Position numbers and translations under genes: made by a program. Positions 35,726-47,358 of a stretch of 64,000 nt of DNA are shown here, one piece after another. Under the pieces are notes generated by a model. That model did no database searches. It worked only from the letters and a program-made list of their open reading frames with translations, and was not told the DNA's origin. Origin of the DNA: Hexactinellida sp. DTS-2022. Taxonomy: Eukaryota > Porifera > Hexactinellida. Within the stretch, counting starts at the first letter, position 1, and each line of letters opens with the position of its first letter. The stretch covers positions 2,976,001 through 3,040,000 of the forward strand of contig JAPNXP010000012.1 in assembly GCA_028753945.1 (NCBI GenBank), written 5' to 3'.

Positions 35726-35842
35726 TTAAAACTGAGAATATTTAATTAATTAAATCTTATATACCATAGAGAATGTGAAAATAATGAATATTAAATTGTT
35801 GTGAAGAAGAATAAATGATAATAAATAATGAATAATAAATGG

Positions 35843-37580
35843 TTATTGAAAAATCTGAAGTCTACTCTCTATGGAAGTACGACAAGTTGGGCAGGGCTGA
35901 TTAAGTTGCTCTAACAGCTCACTACAATTTTGACAACAATTTGCATGTCTACATGGCAGAAATAGGTATGTAACATCCCTTATTTGTAGACATACTACAC
36001 ATACTGGATTTCTGACCTCAATTTCTGTCTCATCGGAATATTCAGAATCATCAGTTATGTCAGATATTGTATCTTTTTCCACATGGTTTGTATCACTCAA
36101 AGAATGACTTACGTTCTGGAGATATTGCAGGGGAGAATAATTTCCAGATATAAGCTTTTCCGTCGCTAGAGCACGGCGTTTATCATTCATTACGTCTTTC
36201 TTTTTTCTTTGTCTTGTAATTTCCATACCCTGTTGCAATCTGGCAATTTCATTGTCAGTGTCTACTATTATATCATTCAATTTCATCAAAAAATTCCAAA
36301 TTCTAGGATGACCACACTTGATTCGTGCCTTCAGTTGTCTGTGGTAAGATTCTGCTCCATTATTTGTCCCTTTTTCCAGGTCAAAAATTGACAATTCCTC
36401 TGGATGAACTTTAATTAACCATTGCTTCTTAAAATATTTTAAGATTTGCTTTAGTTTATGCTCCTCATTAGTAGGTAGGGATGGAATTTGTAGAAGCGAA
36501 TATGTTGGTTTAATGAGATCAGGTGGAAGAAAAGGAATGCCCATAATATTTCGCATGAACGATGAAAATACTTTATTTACTTGAAATTCATGCGCGAGCC
36601 CAGCCTTTTGGATTCTTCGCAAAATCGCCTGAGTATAATGAAACCAACAACCATTCATTCTAGTAGTAGGATATTGTTGTTTGAGAGCGTTTCTGGCACC
36701 TTGCTCCCAATCTGACATTGCATTTGTTGGATTTAATTGGGGAATCATATTTGCGATCTTGCTTAAAACAGCGTTGTAAAGTTCCTCTTCTTAGGAGTTT
36801 AGGAGGCAATGGATAACTGTTGTTTGAGAGCGTTTCTGGCACCTTGCTCCCAATCTGACATTGCATTTGTTGGATTTAATTGGGGAATCATATTTGCGAT
36901 CTTGCTTAAAACTGCGTTGTAAAGTTCCTCTTCTTTGGAGTTTAGGAGGCAATGGATAACTATTCTTCCCAACAGAGAAAAATATTGTCCAAAGCTGATA
37001 AAATAGTTTAGGGACAGTGTAGAATGTTCCATCAAATTGGATGTTACTAATATCTGCTGCAATTTCATATATTTTATCAGAGAAAAAAATTACTCCAATT
37101 AAATCTCCCAATATAACTGTGGCTTTTAAATTTACTGCGAATTCTGTAAAAGTTGGCAAAATCTCACAGAATTCCAAGGTTGTACGAGGAATTCGTGGTT
37201 GAAGCAATCTCCGTGAACGAAACTTAGCTGATTCGCATTCATTGAACGAGATATGAGATCTTGATGGATCTGATCTTGTAACATCATTAAATACTTGCCT
37301 CAAGCTATCACGTGAATTCTGTGCACCTCGTTTGCATTTTGTTTTCAGAGCATACATTTCAGAAGTATAATTTTCCGAAGGATGATTATGTTGGGATTTT
37401 GGATATATTAAATTTATTTCTAGATCTAATTTAGCAGTCCCTTTGCAGCTCTTTCTAAAATGGGTGCATTTGAGATAAATTCGATTTCCTTCAACTTTTG
37501 AAGAAAAATATTTGTACCTGTCAGATGAAGTATAAATTATCCCTCTGCTTCGGATATATCGCCAGTGTTATATTCCATTG
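35843..37580 (-). pseudogene. FLYWCH-MULE-RING transposase relic
   Basis: Read on the minus strand. A FLYWCH finger lies near 37540-37390 (YLKCTHFRKSCKGTAKL, later HNH). The first catalytic Asp is in FDGTF near 37030. The last 301 residues (36748-35843) are open and contain SDWEQGA (Asp13), GCWFH, NNGAESYH (Glu133) and a C-terminal C3HC4 RING: Cys250, Cys253, Cys266, His268, Cys271 or 272, Cys275, Cys286 and Cys289. Damage: a frameshift after VGKN, a ~153 bp tandem duplication (36675-36827 against 36828-36980) bringing a stop, and a frameshift near the finger. A RING could give ubiquitin-ligase activity; that is inference. MULE 3 codes for a close relative of the N-terminal half. Confidence 0.8.
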
Positions 37581-37789
37581 TGAAAGTTTAAATAATATAA
37601 CTTGGGAAAGCGTCTAAGCACTATTTATACGATACTTGAGAGGTTGTTATTGTTATTGCAGTAACTATATTTGTAGGGTTACTGGTTTCTATTATTTTGA
37701 ATAAACACTCAAATGAACACCTAGAAAAGAATAATATTATCACATTTCATAGAAGATTACAACTCTCAGTTTATGATTAATTCAGACAA

Positions 37790-38077
37790 TTCGAACTAAC
37801 GACTAGATGCCCACATTTTAATTCGACTAACGACTACATACCCGAAATTGTATTCGAACTAACGACTACATGCCCGAAATTGTATTCGAACTAACGACTA
37901 CATGCCCGAAATTGTATTCGAACTAACGACTACATTCCCGAAATTGTATTCGAACTAACGACTACATTCCCGAAATTGTATTCGAACTAACGACTACATA
38001 GGAAATTCGAACTAACGACTACATAGGAAATTTGAACTAACAACTACATTGAAATTCGGACTAATGCTGCGCCCCAA
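37790..38077 (-). repeat. Right TIR array of MULE 2, inner
   Basis: Inverted copies of the 32 bp unit, mostly with the cccgaaattgtatt version, ending in ctaatgctgcgcccc. Confidence 0.8.
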
Positions 38078-38416
38078 TCCAAATTCCGATTCGAACTAAC
38101 GACTACATGCCCACATTTTAATTCGGACTAACGACTACATGCCCACATTTTAATTCGAACTAACGACTACATGCCCACATTTTAATTCGAACTAACGACT
38201 ACATGCCCACATTTTAATTCGGACTAACGACTACATGGCCACATTTTAATTCGAACTAACGACTACATGCCCACGTTTTAATTCGAACTAACGACTACAT
38301 GCCCATATTTTAATTCGGACTAACGACTACATGGCCACATTTTAATTCGAACTAACTACTACATAGGAAATTCGAACTAACGACTACATGGAAATTCGGA
38401 CTAATGCATGCGCCCC
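38078..38416 (-). repeat. Right TIR array of MULE 2, outer
   Basis: A second array, mostly of the cccacattttaatt version, ending in ctaatgcatgcgcccc next to the target duplication. Confidence 0.8.
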
Positions 38417-38449
38417 AAACAACACTGTATGTTTAATAATATTGATTTT

Positions 38450-38821
38450 TAATGTGCCGACTGGGCCAGTACTGAAATGACTGCCTTTATATTTCATATT
38501 TTTACTGTGCCGTCTACTAACTAGTGGGCCAATATTGAAATAACTGCATTTATTTTTACTGTGCCGACTATACTGTACTATAGTATAGTATATATATAGT
38601 GGCCCAGTTCTAATCTAACTGCCTATGTTAGTTTTTAGTCCGTATCCTCTCCACATAACTGAGTTTTTTCTAATATCAGCCCAAATTTTCGATATAGGTG
38701 TCTCTTATGTTACAAGTTTGCACTTGGGGTAACTATTTTCGATCAATATTTTTTTGAAATTTGCCCGAATATTCAATTAATATGCATTCAATAGAGAATT
38801 TAATTCTACACCTTTTCACTC
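38450..38821 (+). repeat. Satellite unit, left part of a split copy
   Basis: Three short hairpins (38455-38625) and a head with gtccgtatcctctccaca, body up to ctacaccttttcac. It continues at 47003 after the pogo MITE 38824-47000. Confidence 0.75.
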
Positions 38822-39149
38822 TACAGTAGAACTCTATTAAGACGTACACCGTGGAGACACAAGGAAAAGTACGTACTAATCCAGGTACGTCTTATCCGTA
38901 TGAACAATCCACAGTCGAAATTAGGGTTTACTATCCCGGAAATATTTTGCAATCCCGGGATTCCGGGATTAACATTTGTCTAATCCCGGTATATCGTGAT
39001 TTCGGGATTAGACAAAGAAACCCAAGGGTCCCTAATGAACAGGCTCTCCGTTTATTTGTTTTTCAAATTACTAAATACTGAGCTAATGTTATAAATATAT
39101 ATATTCTATCAGTCATAAAGTAACATTTAAACAGATTGTTTATTGTAAC

Positions 39150-41074
39150 CATAGACTACTTAATACTATGGACTGTCGACTCTCAATCTCGGGTCTTCAA
39201 GCTCGGGTCCATCCATTTTTTTGTTTTGCGGTTTTCACACCTTTCCATATATGGTAAAAATGTTGAAAACTCGGAATCAGTTAAAGTTAGACATGAAGAA
39301 TGTATTATGGGCGAATGGGAAGAGTTTATTAACCCTATTGGCTTATCTTAAATATTTCTAGTTTTTTAGTTTTTTTCCTTTTCGCCCCAAAATATGCTAA
39401 TAATCTTAATAACTCGGAACCGATTGTAGATTTTTGTTTATAGTCGCAGTTTAGTAATCTTTCATTGAAGTAGAGTTATATTTTGTACTTAAGCTAAAAA
39501 GAGACTAAAATATATGTTAGACGGAACTTACTAATAATAAATGCAAGGATAAATAAATTCACATAACTATTCTTTGATAAAAAGTAATTAAAATTAAAAA
39601 TAAATATGTATAATGAATTCTTAGGATTGAGAATACTAAGTGTTATTAGAAAGCTTTTCCTTGCGTCTCAAGCAACCTAATTCTCTCTCAGTGTCACTAT
39701 TATTTAATACATATGCCTTGTATACAACGTTGGTTGCTGTTTGGCATGCATTCTCATTTGGGAAATAGGTGCAGCATATGATAAAAGTTTTTTGAATTAT
39801 ATAGTACAATTTCGTCTACATTCCGGAATGTTTTCGTGAGCAGTTATTGCACAATGAACAAAAAAGACTGTATTTAAAGTGGGTATTGATAGCCCACCTC
39901 GATTAAGCTCGTTTAAAAAATTCTGATGATACCTCTCCTTCATCAACGTCAGGTTGTGCATGCTTATGAACTAAAAATCCACCAATGTAAACGACTTTAT
40001 GAGTTTATGTTTTAATGAATCACTTGAATTTAGCAAATTTTGTGTATCTTCGACACTCAACTCATGTAGTAGTTGTATGTCAATTTCTGAGTCACAGACC
40101 GAACAATTTCTACCAGTGTTGCCATGGGAATTATGTGTTATTTTATTAATTGGTGAACGTGTTGAGTTTTTCCAGCTGATATTACATCTTCAATATCGAT
40201 GTAATAATTTCCGCCGCAACGCTGCCTAGCCTGACCAAATAACTTTTCTAGAGGATCTTGAGAAAATATAGAAGGAAGAATATATTGGAAATAATAATTT
40301 CCCAACAGATATTTAGATGCAGCTATATTATTAATGGTTGTAGTCACAAATGCCTCAGCAGTGAATTTAGTCAACTTCTTTTTCCGTTCCCGCCCACCAG
40401 TCCATTTACAACTTGAAATTACTTCACAGATTTTTTGCAAAGCATCAAAACTTCCGCAATTATCAGACCAAGGAGCACGAGATTCATCTTTAAGTCGAAA
40501 GCAGGAGAATTTAACTTTATTGGGCATTGCACCAATCCAAGTTTTTCTTTCGTTTTCATTTGATGGAAAGCTAACTAATTGCGAGTAAAGTTTACGACTA
40601 TAATTCCCTCGACAATTAAATACTGCACAACGTCTGGGCATCTTTGGATTGAAACGTGGCTAGTAAATAGTTAACTAAAAACTCCAAAAATATAGAGTAA
40701 ATATGGATAAAATATAGATTAGTCATAAACGACAAAACTAAAAAACTAGAAATATTTAAGGTGAGCCAATAGGGTTAATAAACTCCCTATATACAACTTC
40801 CCATTCGCCCATAATACATTCTTCATGTCTAACTTAACTGATTCCGAGTTTTCAACATTTTACCATTTATGGAAAGGCGTGAAAACCGCAAAACTAAAAA
40901 ACCAGAGATATTTGAGATATGCCAATACGACCAATGGCGTCACCATATACGACTTCCTATTCAACAGTATTACATTTAATATCAATACACTTAATAGTTC
41001 TAGAGATAACAATGGACCCGAGTATGAAGACCCGAGATTGAGAGTCGACAGTCCATTGTATTAAGTAGTCTATG
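39150..41074 (-). mobile_element. P-like (THAP) transposon, internally deleted
   Basis: Inverted ends starting catagactacttaatac on both sides, perfect 8 bp duplication attgtaac (39142-39149, 41075-41082), as P elements make. Inverted homology extends about 200 bp on the left. The right arm is longer because a ~130 bp piece around aatgggaagt...ttttttag is duplicated within it. The single frame 40138-40641 codes for a THAP protein. Confidence 0.9.
40138..40641 (-). CDS. THAP-domain protein from a P-like deletion element
   Basis: 167 residues. The start MPRRCAVFNCRGNYS with FPSNENERKTWIGAM is the N-terminal half of a THAP zinc finger (Cys5, Cys10), the DNA-binding domain of P-element and THAP9 transposases. 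The second half of the THAP finger is not clear after FSCFRLKDE. From residue ~125 the text FSQDPLEKLFGQARQRCGG matches the C-terminal region of the same transposases. The GTP-binding and catalytic core between them is absent, so the product cannot cut DNA. It stops at 40138, but related coding sequence continues in another frame (HGNTGRNCSVCDSEID, then GFLVHKHAQPD), so the end is frameshifted. Drosophila KP-type deletions with the same logic repress transposition; whether this one does is inference. Confidence 0.75.
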   Translation of the reverse strand: MPRRCAVFNCRGNYSRKLYSQLVSFPSNENERKTWIGAMPNKVKFSCFRLKDESRAPWSDNCGSFDALQKICEVISSCKWTGGRERKKKLTKFTAEAFVTTTINNIAASKYLLGNYYFQYILPSIFSQDPLEKLFGQARQRCGGNYYIDIEDVISAGKTQHVHQLIK

Positions 41075-42505
41075 ATTGTAACTAACTACTTTATGAATCA
41101 AAGTACGCATCAAACTTACGCATGTTATTATTTTTTATTATTTCTAATTAGACAAAGAGTATTTAAACTCTTGTCACTGAGTGAACTTCTAAATTTGTTG
41201 CAAAGATATGCACATTATGAGAAATCCTTTCCGCTTCTTCAGAGGTAGTCTGTACTGTAAGCAACATACGATAAACCCTCTCTAGCAAGATACCTATTTC
41301 TCATGTTTGTTCAGCAATGTTTAGTTGATGCTTCATAGAAGATGATAGATTTTCGTCGGATGTTTGTCGTTTTTGGGCTAGTTTAAGCGAAGCATCGATT
41401 GCTAATTGTAATTTCATTGCCACGGGAAAGGTGTCTGCCTCCTGACTTTCTGAATTCGAATTAGGTATCATATCATCTACATTATTTACTTCTGTAACCT
41501 CATTTATATCTATTCTGGATAATAGTGTATAAGTATAACAGAATCTCCTCACAACAACTTTTTTTAAAGCTTGGCCATCGGATTGTGTAGATATGACATT
41601 ATCACCGAATCTTCTATGTAGCGTTCTTGAACACTCCTCTGATTAATTGCATCACTAATTCTAATGTGTTCTGTAGCAGGATAGTTTTCTATCTCATCAA
41701 ATAATTTTTTTATCGTTGCCTCAGCAGTAATGAGATTTGCCTCTCTTCTGCATAATGCCGCCACTGCTAACTTATTTGGGTCAAATGCTTTTACGATATT
41801 GTTAATTTGTTGAAACTCCTCGTCGTTTAACTTAATGTCAATATTAAGATCAAGTAAAGCCTTTTGAACTGGTATCCTTAACTTAACAATTCTCTCTGGC
41901 ATGTTCAAAGAGTGCTCCAACGAGCCCTGCAATCAAGTATCAGCTGCAATCCATTTGTTTTTTTTCTGTAAAATTTCTGTAAATTAGGTTGTTTCTGTAA
42001 ATGTAAAATTTCATTCTTAAGAGGGGACCTTTTGAAGAGTTTTACAACTCTCGAACTTTATAAACTATGTCACCAATGCTAACATTTTCCATTAAGACAT
42101 TGTCTTGGTCCACTATAGCTAATCCATCTGTATCTTCCATTTCATCATATCCTTCAGTTTCACTTGAATAGTTAGAACTAATTTCATGCTCAGATGTTGT
42201 GGTTTGTTTCTGATAAAAGATATCATGGATTACCAATTGAAGGCCGTGGGCGTAGCACAATTGATGAAGTGTTGAAAATAATCGTCCAACTTTCCTCATC
42301 ATTCAGCACCCATCAGTAGTAATAGCAATAATATCATAATGTAAATCTAGTTCAAATTCTTTTAGTCTGGAGGATAATGTATCAAACATATCTCCGCAGA
42401 AAAGCTTCCTTGGATTCTCAATAATCCCATATTCCAGAAATATCCAACCCCATGAATATTAAGATTTAAGTCATCCAATTTCGCAACGATGTCCATTCTC
42501 TAAGG

Positions 42506-42800
42506 CAGGGGTCCCCAAACTGCGGCCCACGGGCCAAATGCGGCCCGCCAAAGAATATTGTGAAAAGCAAACAGGCTCAGAGCGCCAAATGAAACCACAT
42601 ATAGTTATAGTGATAGTGATAGTTATGTTTTGTAATTGATAATAGCTAATTAAAATTAACATGATTTAAAGATTTAATGCTAGGTTACAATAAAAATTGA
42701 AATGTATATGCTGTTAAATTTTAGTTTATTTGATTTGCGGCCCTCGATCAAGTTCTTATAACTAATGTGACCCTCAACTGAGTAAGGTTGGGGACCCCTG
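42506..42800. mobile_element. hAT MITE in the transposase of element 2
   Basis: Ends caggggtccccaaactgcgg and ttggggacccctg; perfect 8 bp duplication ctctaagg (42498-42505, 42801-42808). It splits the codons of the LTLDEW motif. Confidence 0.9.
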
Positions 42801-43023
42801 CTCTAAGGTAAGGCTGAACTTATCACCTTTGGATTTTTTAAGGAATAAATCATGTTTAATCATTTCAGTTAAATGTAGTCCATACTTCATAACTTGCTCT
42901 CTAATACTTGTTACTAATATTGGTAATGATGACCCACAGCCATTAAAGTTTTTCTAAGGTCTTGTGAAGTGATAAAAATACTGAAAGAGAGTCCATCACA
43001 TGCCGTCATCCTTCTAAGTAATA

Positions 43024-43944
43024 CAGGGACGTCGTCAGGATTTTTCATCTAGGGGGGGCGGCAAAATTACCAGGGGGGGCATGCCCCCCCTCACAAAATT
43101 CTTATCAACGAGAGTCGATTATAATATGAAATTATAAAGTTTTTATCTTATATATTAAATCTAAATGGTTTGTTTTATTGTTTGTTGTTTGTTTGTTCGG
43201 AATTTATTGAGAAACTGGGTAAGAGCTACAGACTTGAAATTTGGCTGGGAGGTGGGTAACTACGTATCTAGAAACAAGTTCTAATATCTAAGAAAAATAT
43301 TCACATCTTCAATCTCAAAAGGTAACAAAACCTTTAGCCAATTAAATTCGATGTGGCACAGTATGGATTAGCAGCTAGCATTCAATTAGTATAAATTGAT
43401 TTAGTGTCTCTAACATTTGTTAAGCGGCATTATAGAATGCCAATCTGAAACTGCAATTTAATTGTGCGAGAGAAAAATAATAAATCCAATCAATTATTTG
43501 TAATTTACATGTTTTAAATGGTCGTGGCCGCTTACTTCCAACGACAATATATGGAGTAATTAAGTAAGCTGATTCCAAATATGATGTTGTTAACAACCCA
43601 TGTGTATATATTTGTTCTTTAGATGTAGACGTTATAAGGAATTTACAAACGTTTACTTCTGTTATTTGTTGGTTGGGATATATGAGGCACCAGAAGGGTG
43701 CTTTCTGCAGCCGCGCAGCGAAAGCAAGCGAAGCGCGCTTGTATACATAATAATATACATAATAATATACATAATAATAATAATAATAATAATACACATA
43801 CAACGTTATTTGGCAATAATTTAGCAGGGGGATATGTCCCGGGGCACGAAATTTTTACCAGGGGGGGCATTGCTCCGGGGCGAGGATTTCTACCAGGGGG
43901 GGGCATTGCCCCCCTATGCCCCCCCCCCCGTGGCGACGTCCCTG
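43024..43944. mobile_element. hAT MITE with G/C-rich ends
   Basis: Ends cagggacgtcgtcagg and gtggcgacgtccctg; perfect 8 bp duplication aagtaata (43016-43023, 43945-43952). Same family as 3200-4067. Contains a GTTT run, a GCGAAGCGCGC tract and an ATA microsatellite (43742-43796). Confidence 0.9.
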
Positions 43945-44288
43945 AAGTAATACCGATAGAGTTGCATCTTTGGTAAATTTGTCAATAGTATGAATTTTAG
44001 TACGTTTTGTTTGAGATTCATTTTCAAGAGTTTCGGTATTCTTTCGCTTTAGGAGTTATCGATGTGATGCGTTGATTTGAGATGCACGTGCAATCCTTTT
44101 CTAGAATCACCTTCACACTTTAATATTTTGTTACATGCTTTGCATTCAGCCAGCTTACCACATACAGATCTCAGAAATTGTTTCCATATTTCTGCACCAG
44201 CAAAATTTTGAAATTTAGTACTTTCAGCCTTTAAACATAGAATATCGAATTTAGGTAGATAATTTCTTATTTATAGAATTCTATGATG

Positions 44289-44445
44289 CAGTGGATGCCG
44301 GTTATAAGCACATCGTCGAGAACTGCACTTAATGTGCTTATAACCGGTATGTTCTTATAACCGACATAAATTATATAGGGTATATGACAACCGTTTTCTA
44401 ACATAGTGTTCTTATAACCGTTGTGCTTATATCCGACATCTACTG
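44289..44445. mobile_element. pogo/Tigger-type MITE
   Basis: Ends cagtggatgccggttataag and cttatatccgacatctactg with TA after the right end. Internal ttataaccg tracts repeat. Confidence 0.7.
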
Positions 44446-44975
44446 TATTAGTCCTAATTTAATTAAATAGGAATCTTCGAGTCATTGTTTGTTAAATTTT
44501 AACATCAATGACCACAAAGGTTATCATTGAACACTGAATCCAAATAAATGTTGATAGGAAATTATATGCACCCCACAGCTGGATGATTGTTCGTCTAGGT
44601 TGGGTATCTAATTAAATATGTTTGGATCATATATTCAAACCTATCCCATTCTTTGACTGCAATTAAAGCCATTATACAACAGTTCGAAATCCCGGGATTG
44701 AGAAATAATCCCGGAATTGGAAATCTGGATCGGGATTAATAAAACAAATCCCGGGATTAAATCAGGGAGGTGAAATGGATCGGGATCCCGGTATTGTTAG
44801 CCCTAGTCGAAAAACTGACTTGTTCAATGAAATGAATACGATTTAGGGTATATAAGTCTTTAATATACTTAACGATTAAATTAAAGTATTTTTTTGTCAC
44901 ATACTCACTTAAACCAAAGAATAAATGAGTTCTGCTTATACTTTTCTAGAGTACGTACTGTTTTATGCCAGAATT

Positions 44976-45102
44976 AAAAAAATCCAAAATTGCAGCCTGT
45001 GCCGACGCATGTTCCTTTGGTGGCACTATATTTTGATGGTGTTTTATTGATAGTGCCTCCAAAGGAACATGCTGTCGGCACAGGCTGCAATTTTGGATTT
45101 TT
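44976..45102. repeat. Long hairpin LH10
   Basis: Same hairpin family. Confidence 0.85.
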
Positions 45103-45765
45103 CTTTTCGTCAAGTCATCAACGCCTCAAGGTCTCAAGAACCTTTTGTCAATTGGTCCGAGTCACAAGGAACGGTAGATAAATTGCAAGTTTGTTTCTAT
45201 CATAAACCATCTTGAGTTTAATGCCATTCATTCATTATGTATTGAGAATAAATTATATTATTAGTTACTTATTTTAGCAATGTCACGGTTGGTTGAGTTG
45301 AGTCAGCAAATTGATTGTATTATATTATTTAATTTAATCCAGTGTATAGTAATACTACAATTAAATAGAAGCCAGCTGGAATTTATAAGTTAAATCAATA
45401 TAATTATTACAAGTTGAAACAATGGAATTAGATTTAACAGTTTTACTGAAATTGAAGTGTGGATATACAAAGAAATTGCAACCCCCATTTATGAGAGAAA
45501 TTAAACCCATTATTAAAAAATTTCTAATCCAATCAGGCGCAGAATTTTATTGTGAATCCGAATGTGAAATAAAATTTGGGGGTTTAGTAAAACATTTTTT
45601 GAGTTATGGACCAGACAAATTTTGAAAGGTGTTAAAAATGTGTCCAAAATTTGTTAATCAAAAATCCTAACCCCAGGTGCAAATTAGACGATAACACCGC
45701 ACCTACATGCCAAGTTTCAGCCCATCAACTATAAACTCTGGCCAGTGCACCGTCTACGGAGAAAT

Positions 45766-45893
45766 AAAAATCCAAAATTGCAGCCTGTGCCGACGCATGT
45801 TCCTTTGGTGGCACTTTATTTTGTTGGTTGTTTATTGATAGTGCCTCCAAAGGAGCATGCTGTCGGCACAGGCTGCAATTTTGGATTTTTTTT
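45766..45893. repeat. Long hairpin LH11
   Basis: Same hairpin family, preceded by cgtctacggagaaat. Confidence 0.85.
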
Positions 45894-46639
45894 CGCCAAG
45901 TCATCAACGCCTCAGGGTGTCAAAAACCAGCTGTTAATTGGTCCGAGTCACAAGGAACATTAGATAAATTTGAAGTTTGTTTCTATTATAAACCATCTAG
46001 AGTTTGATGTCATTCATTCATTATGTATTGATAATAAATTTTATTATTAGTTATATATTTTAGCAATGTTATCCACGGTGAGTTGAGTAAAGTCAACAAA
46101 TTCCTTATATAAATTAATTTAATTTAATCCATTGTATAGTAATGCTACAATTAAATAGAAGCCAGCGGGAATTTATATTTGAATCAATTTAATTATCGCA
46201 AGTTGAATCAATAGAGTAGGATTTAACAAGTTAAATCAATATAATTATTACAAGTTGAAACAATGGAATTAAATTTCACAGTTTACTGAAATTTAAGTGT
46301 TGAGTAAACAAAGAAATTTCAACCCCCATTTATGCCATAAATTAAACCCTTTGTTGAAAGTTTTCTTTTCCCATCAGACGCAGAATTTATGGTGAATCTA
46401 AATGTGAAATAAAATTTGGGGGTTTAGTAAAACATTTTTTGAGTTATGGACCAGACAAATTTTGAAAGGTGTTAAAAATGTGTCCAAAATGTGTTAATCA
46501 AAAATCGTAACCCCTGGTGCAAATTAGACGGTCCATACGCACCTACATGCCAAGTTACAGCTCTTTAATCTATAGAGGTGTGGGCAGGGCACCGCCTACG
46601 GAGAAATAATAATAATAATAATATCGATAAAGGCAGTGA

Positions 46640-46812
46640 TTTCAATACTGGGCCACTATACTAAAGTATAGTCGGCACAGTTATAATAATATTAAAGGCA
46701 GTAAGATTAGAACTGGGCCACTATACTATAGTATAGTCGGCACAGTAATAAATAAATAAATAAAGGCAGTAAGATTAGTACTGGGCCACTATTCTATACT
46801 ATAGTCGGAACA
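46640..46812 (-). repeat. Short-hairpin tandem array
   Basis: Three copies of the unit with gggccactatactatagt and cggcacagt, spaced by AAT/AAAT runs. Confidence 0.85.
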
Positions 46813-47002
46813 GTAATAAAATACATACATTTTATTTACTTGGGAATCGAAATTTGTGCGTCTTATCCGAGCACGTCTTATACGTATTAACCGAATCATT
46901 TATAATGAATCAGATAGGAGGAAAAATTGGTTATTAGCGAACAGTACGTAATAGCCAAGAGTCCATCTTAAGCCGAGCACTTACTAAGCGAGTTCCACTG
47001 TA

Positions 47003-47345
47003 CACTAATTGTCAAATTGGGCCTTGTTTGTGCAATAATTGAGTCGTTAATTTCCTTTATTTACTAACACTTCAGTTCAATTGAAGTGTTAAATCTAATT
47101 TTATTGTTTCAACTTGTGATAATTATATTAATTCAACTTGAATGATCGAGTAGGCTTCTATTTCCACTTGAAAACTAAGAATATTATATGTTCCATAACA
47201 AAGACTTATTATGTGAGTATATTCCTTCTGCAAGAATACTCTTGCACTAGCATTCTTGACTTATTCAATTCAAATTAATTCAGTCTGTATTTAACATATC
47301 TTCCAAATTTTACTGTGCCGACTATACTATATACTAGTATAGTGG
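47003..47345 (+). repeat. Satellite unit, right part of the split copy
   Basis: Resumes the body interrupted at 38821 (caaattgggccttgtttg, acttcagttcaattgaagtg) and ends with a short hairpin at 47305-47345. Confidence 0.75.
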
Positions 47346-47358
47346 CCCAGTATTGAAA

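Larger units (their letters stand above)
35145..38416 (-). mobile_element. MULE transposon 2 with RING-bearing transposase
   Basis: Inverted ends (gggggcagcattagtccg and cggactaatgcatgcgcccc) are followed inward by long tandem arrays of a 32 bp unit containing tagtcgttagttcgaat. An 8 bp duplication aaacaaca flanks it (35137-35144, 38417-38424), in the MULE range. It carries the transposase relic 35843-37580. A second, internal terminus (ctaatgctgcgcccc) lies at 38063-38077, so the right side is double. Confidence 0.85.
41140..44250 (-). pseudogene. BED-hAT transposase relic of element 2
   Basis: Minus strand, in order: BED finger near 44200-44090 (CKACNKILKCEG, GLHVHLKSTHHID), CDGLSFSIF near 43000, FSLTL near 42820 and ENGHRC near 42490 on either side of a MITE. 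Then DCYYCY-type remnant, MMRKVGRLFSTLHQLCYAHGLQL near 42290, a helical region (41930-41564), and the C-terminal dimerisation block near 41280-41160 (YRMLLTVQTTSEEAERI). Unlike element 1 all domains are represented, but stops, frameshifts and two MITEs break the gene. Confidence 0.8.
38922..44805 (-). mobile_element. hAT element 2 (BED-hAT) with nested elements
   Basis: Ends tagggtttactatcccgg and the inverse ccggtattgttagccct a. The 8 bp duplication is gtcgaaat / gtcgaaaa (38914-38921, 44806-44813), one mismatch. Multiple atcccggga tracts lie near both ends as in element 1. Nested inside are the P-like element 39150-41074 and MITEs at 42506, 43024 and 44289. Confidence 0.85.
44970..46815 (-). 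repeat. Hairpin-bounded satellite cluster 3
   Basis: Minus orientation, inserted in the pogo MITE to the right of hAT element 2. Two ~0.8 kb units closed by LH10 (44976-45102) and LH11 (45766-45893), then short hairpins (46640-46812) with AAT runs. Confidence 0.85.
38824..47000. mobile_element. pogo-type MITE expanded by nested insertions
   Basis: Ends cagtagaactctattaag and ttactaagcgagttccactg, with TA at 38822-38823 and 47001-47002. Its own sequence is only about 500 bp; the rest is hAT element 2 and satellite cluster 3. Confidence 0.75.

Noticed and set aside
43742-43796. ATA microsatellite as a functional site
   Set aside because: Simple repeat inside a hAT MITE, no sign of function.
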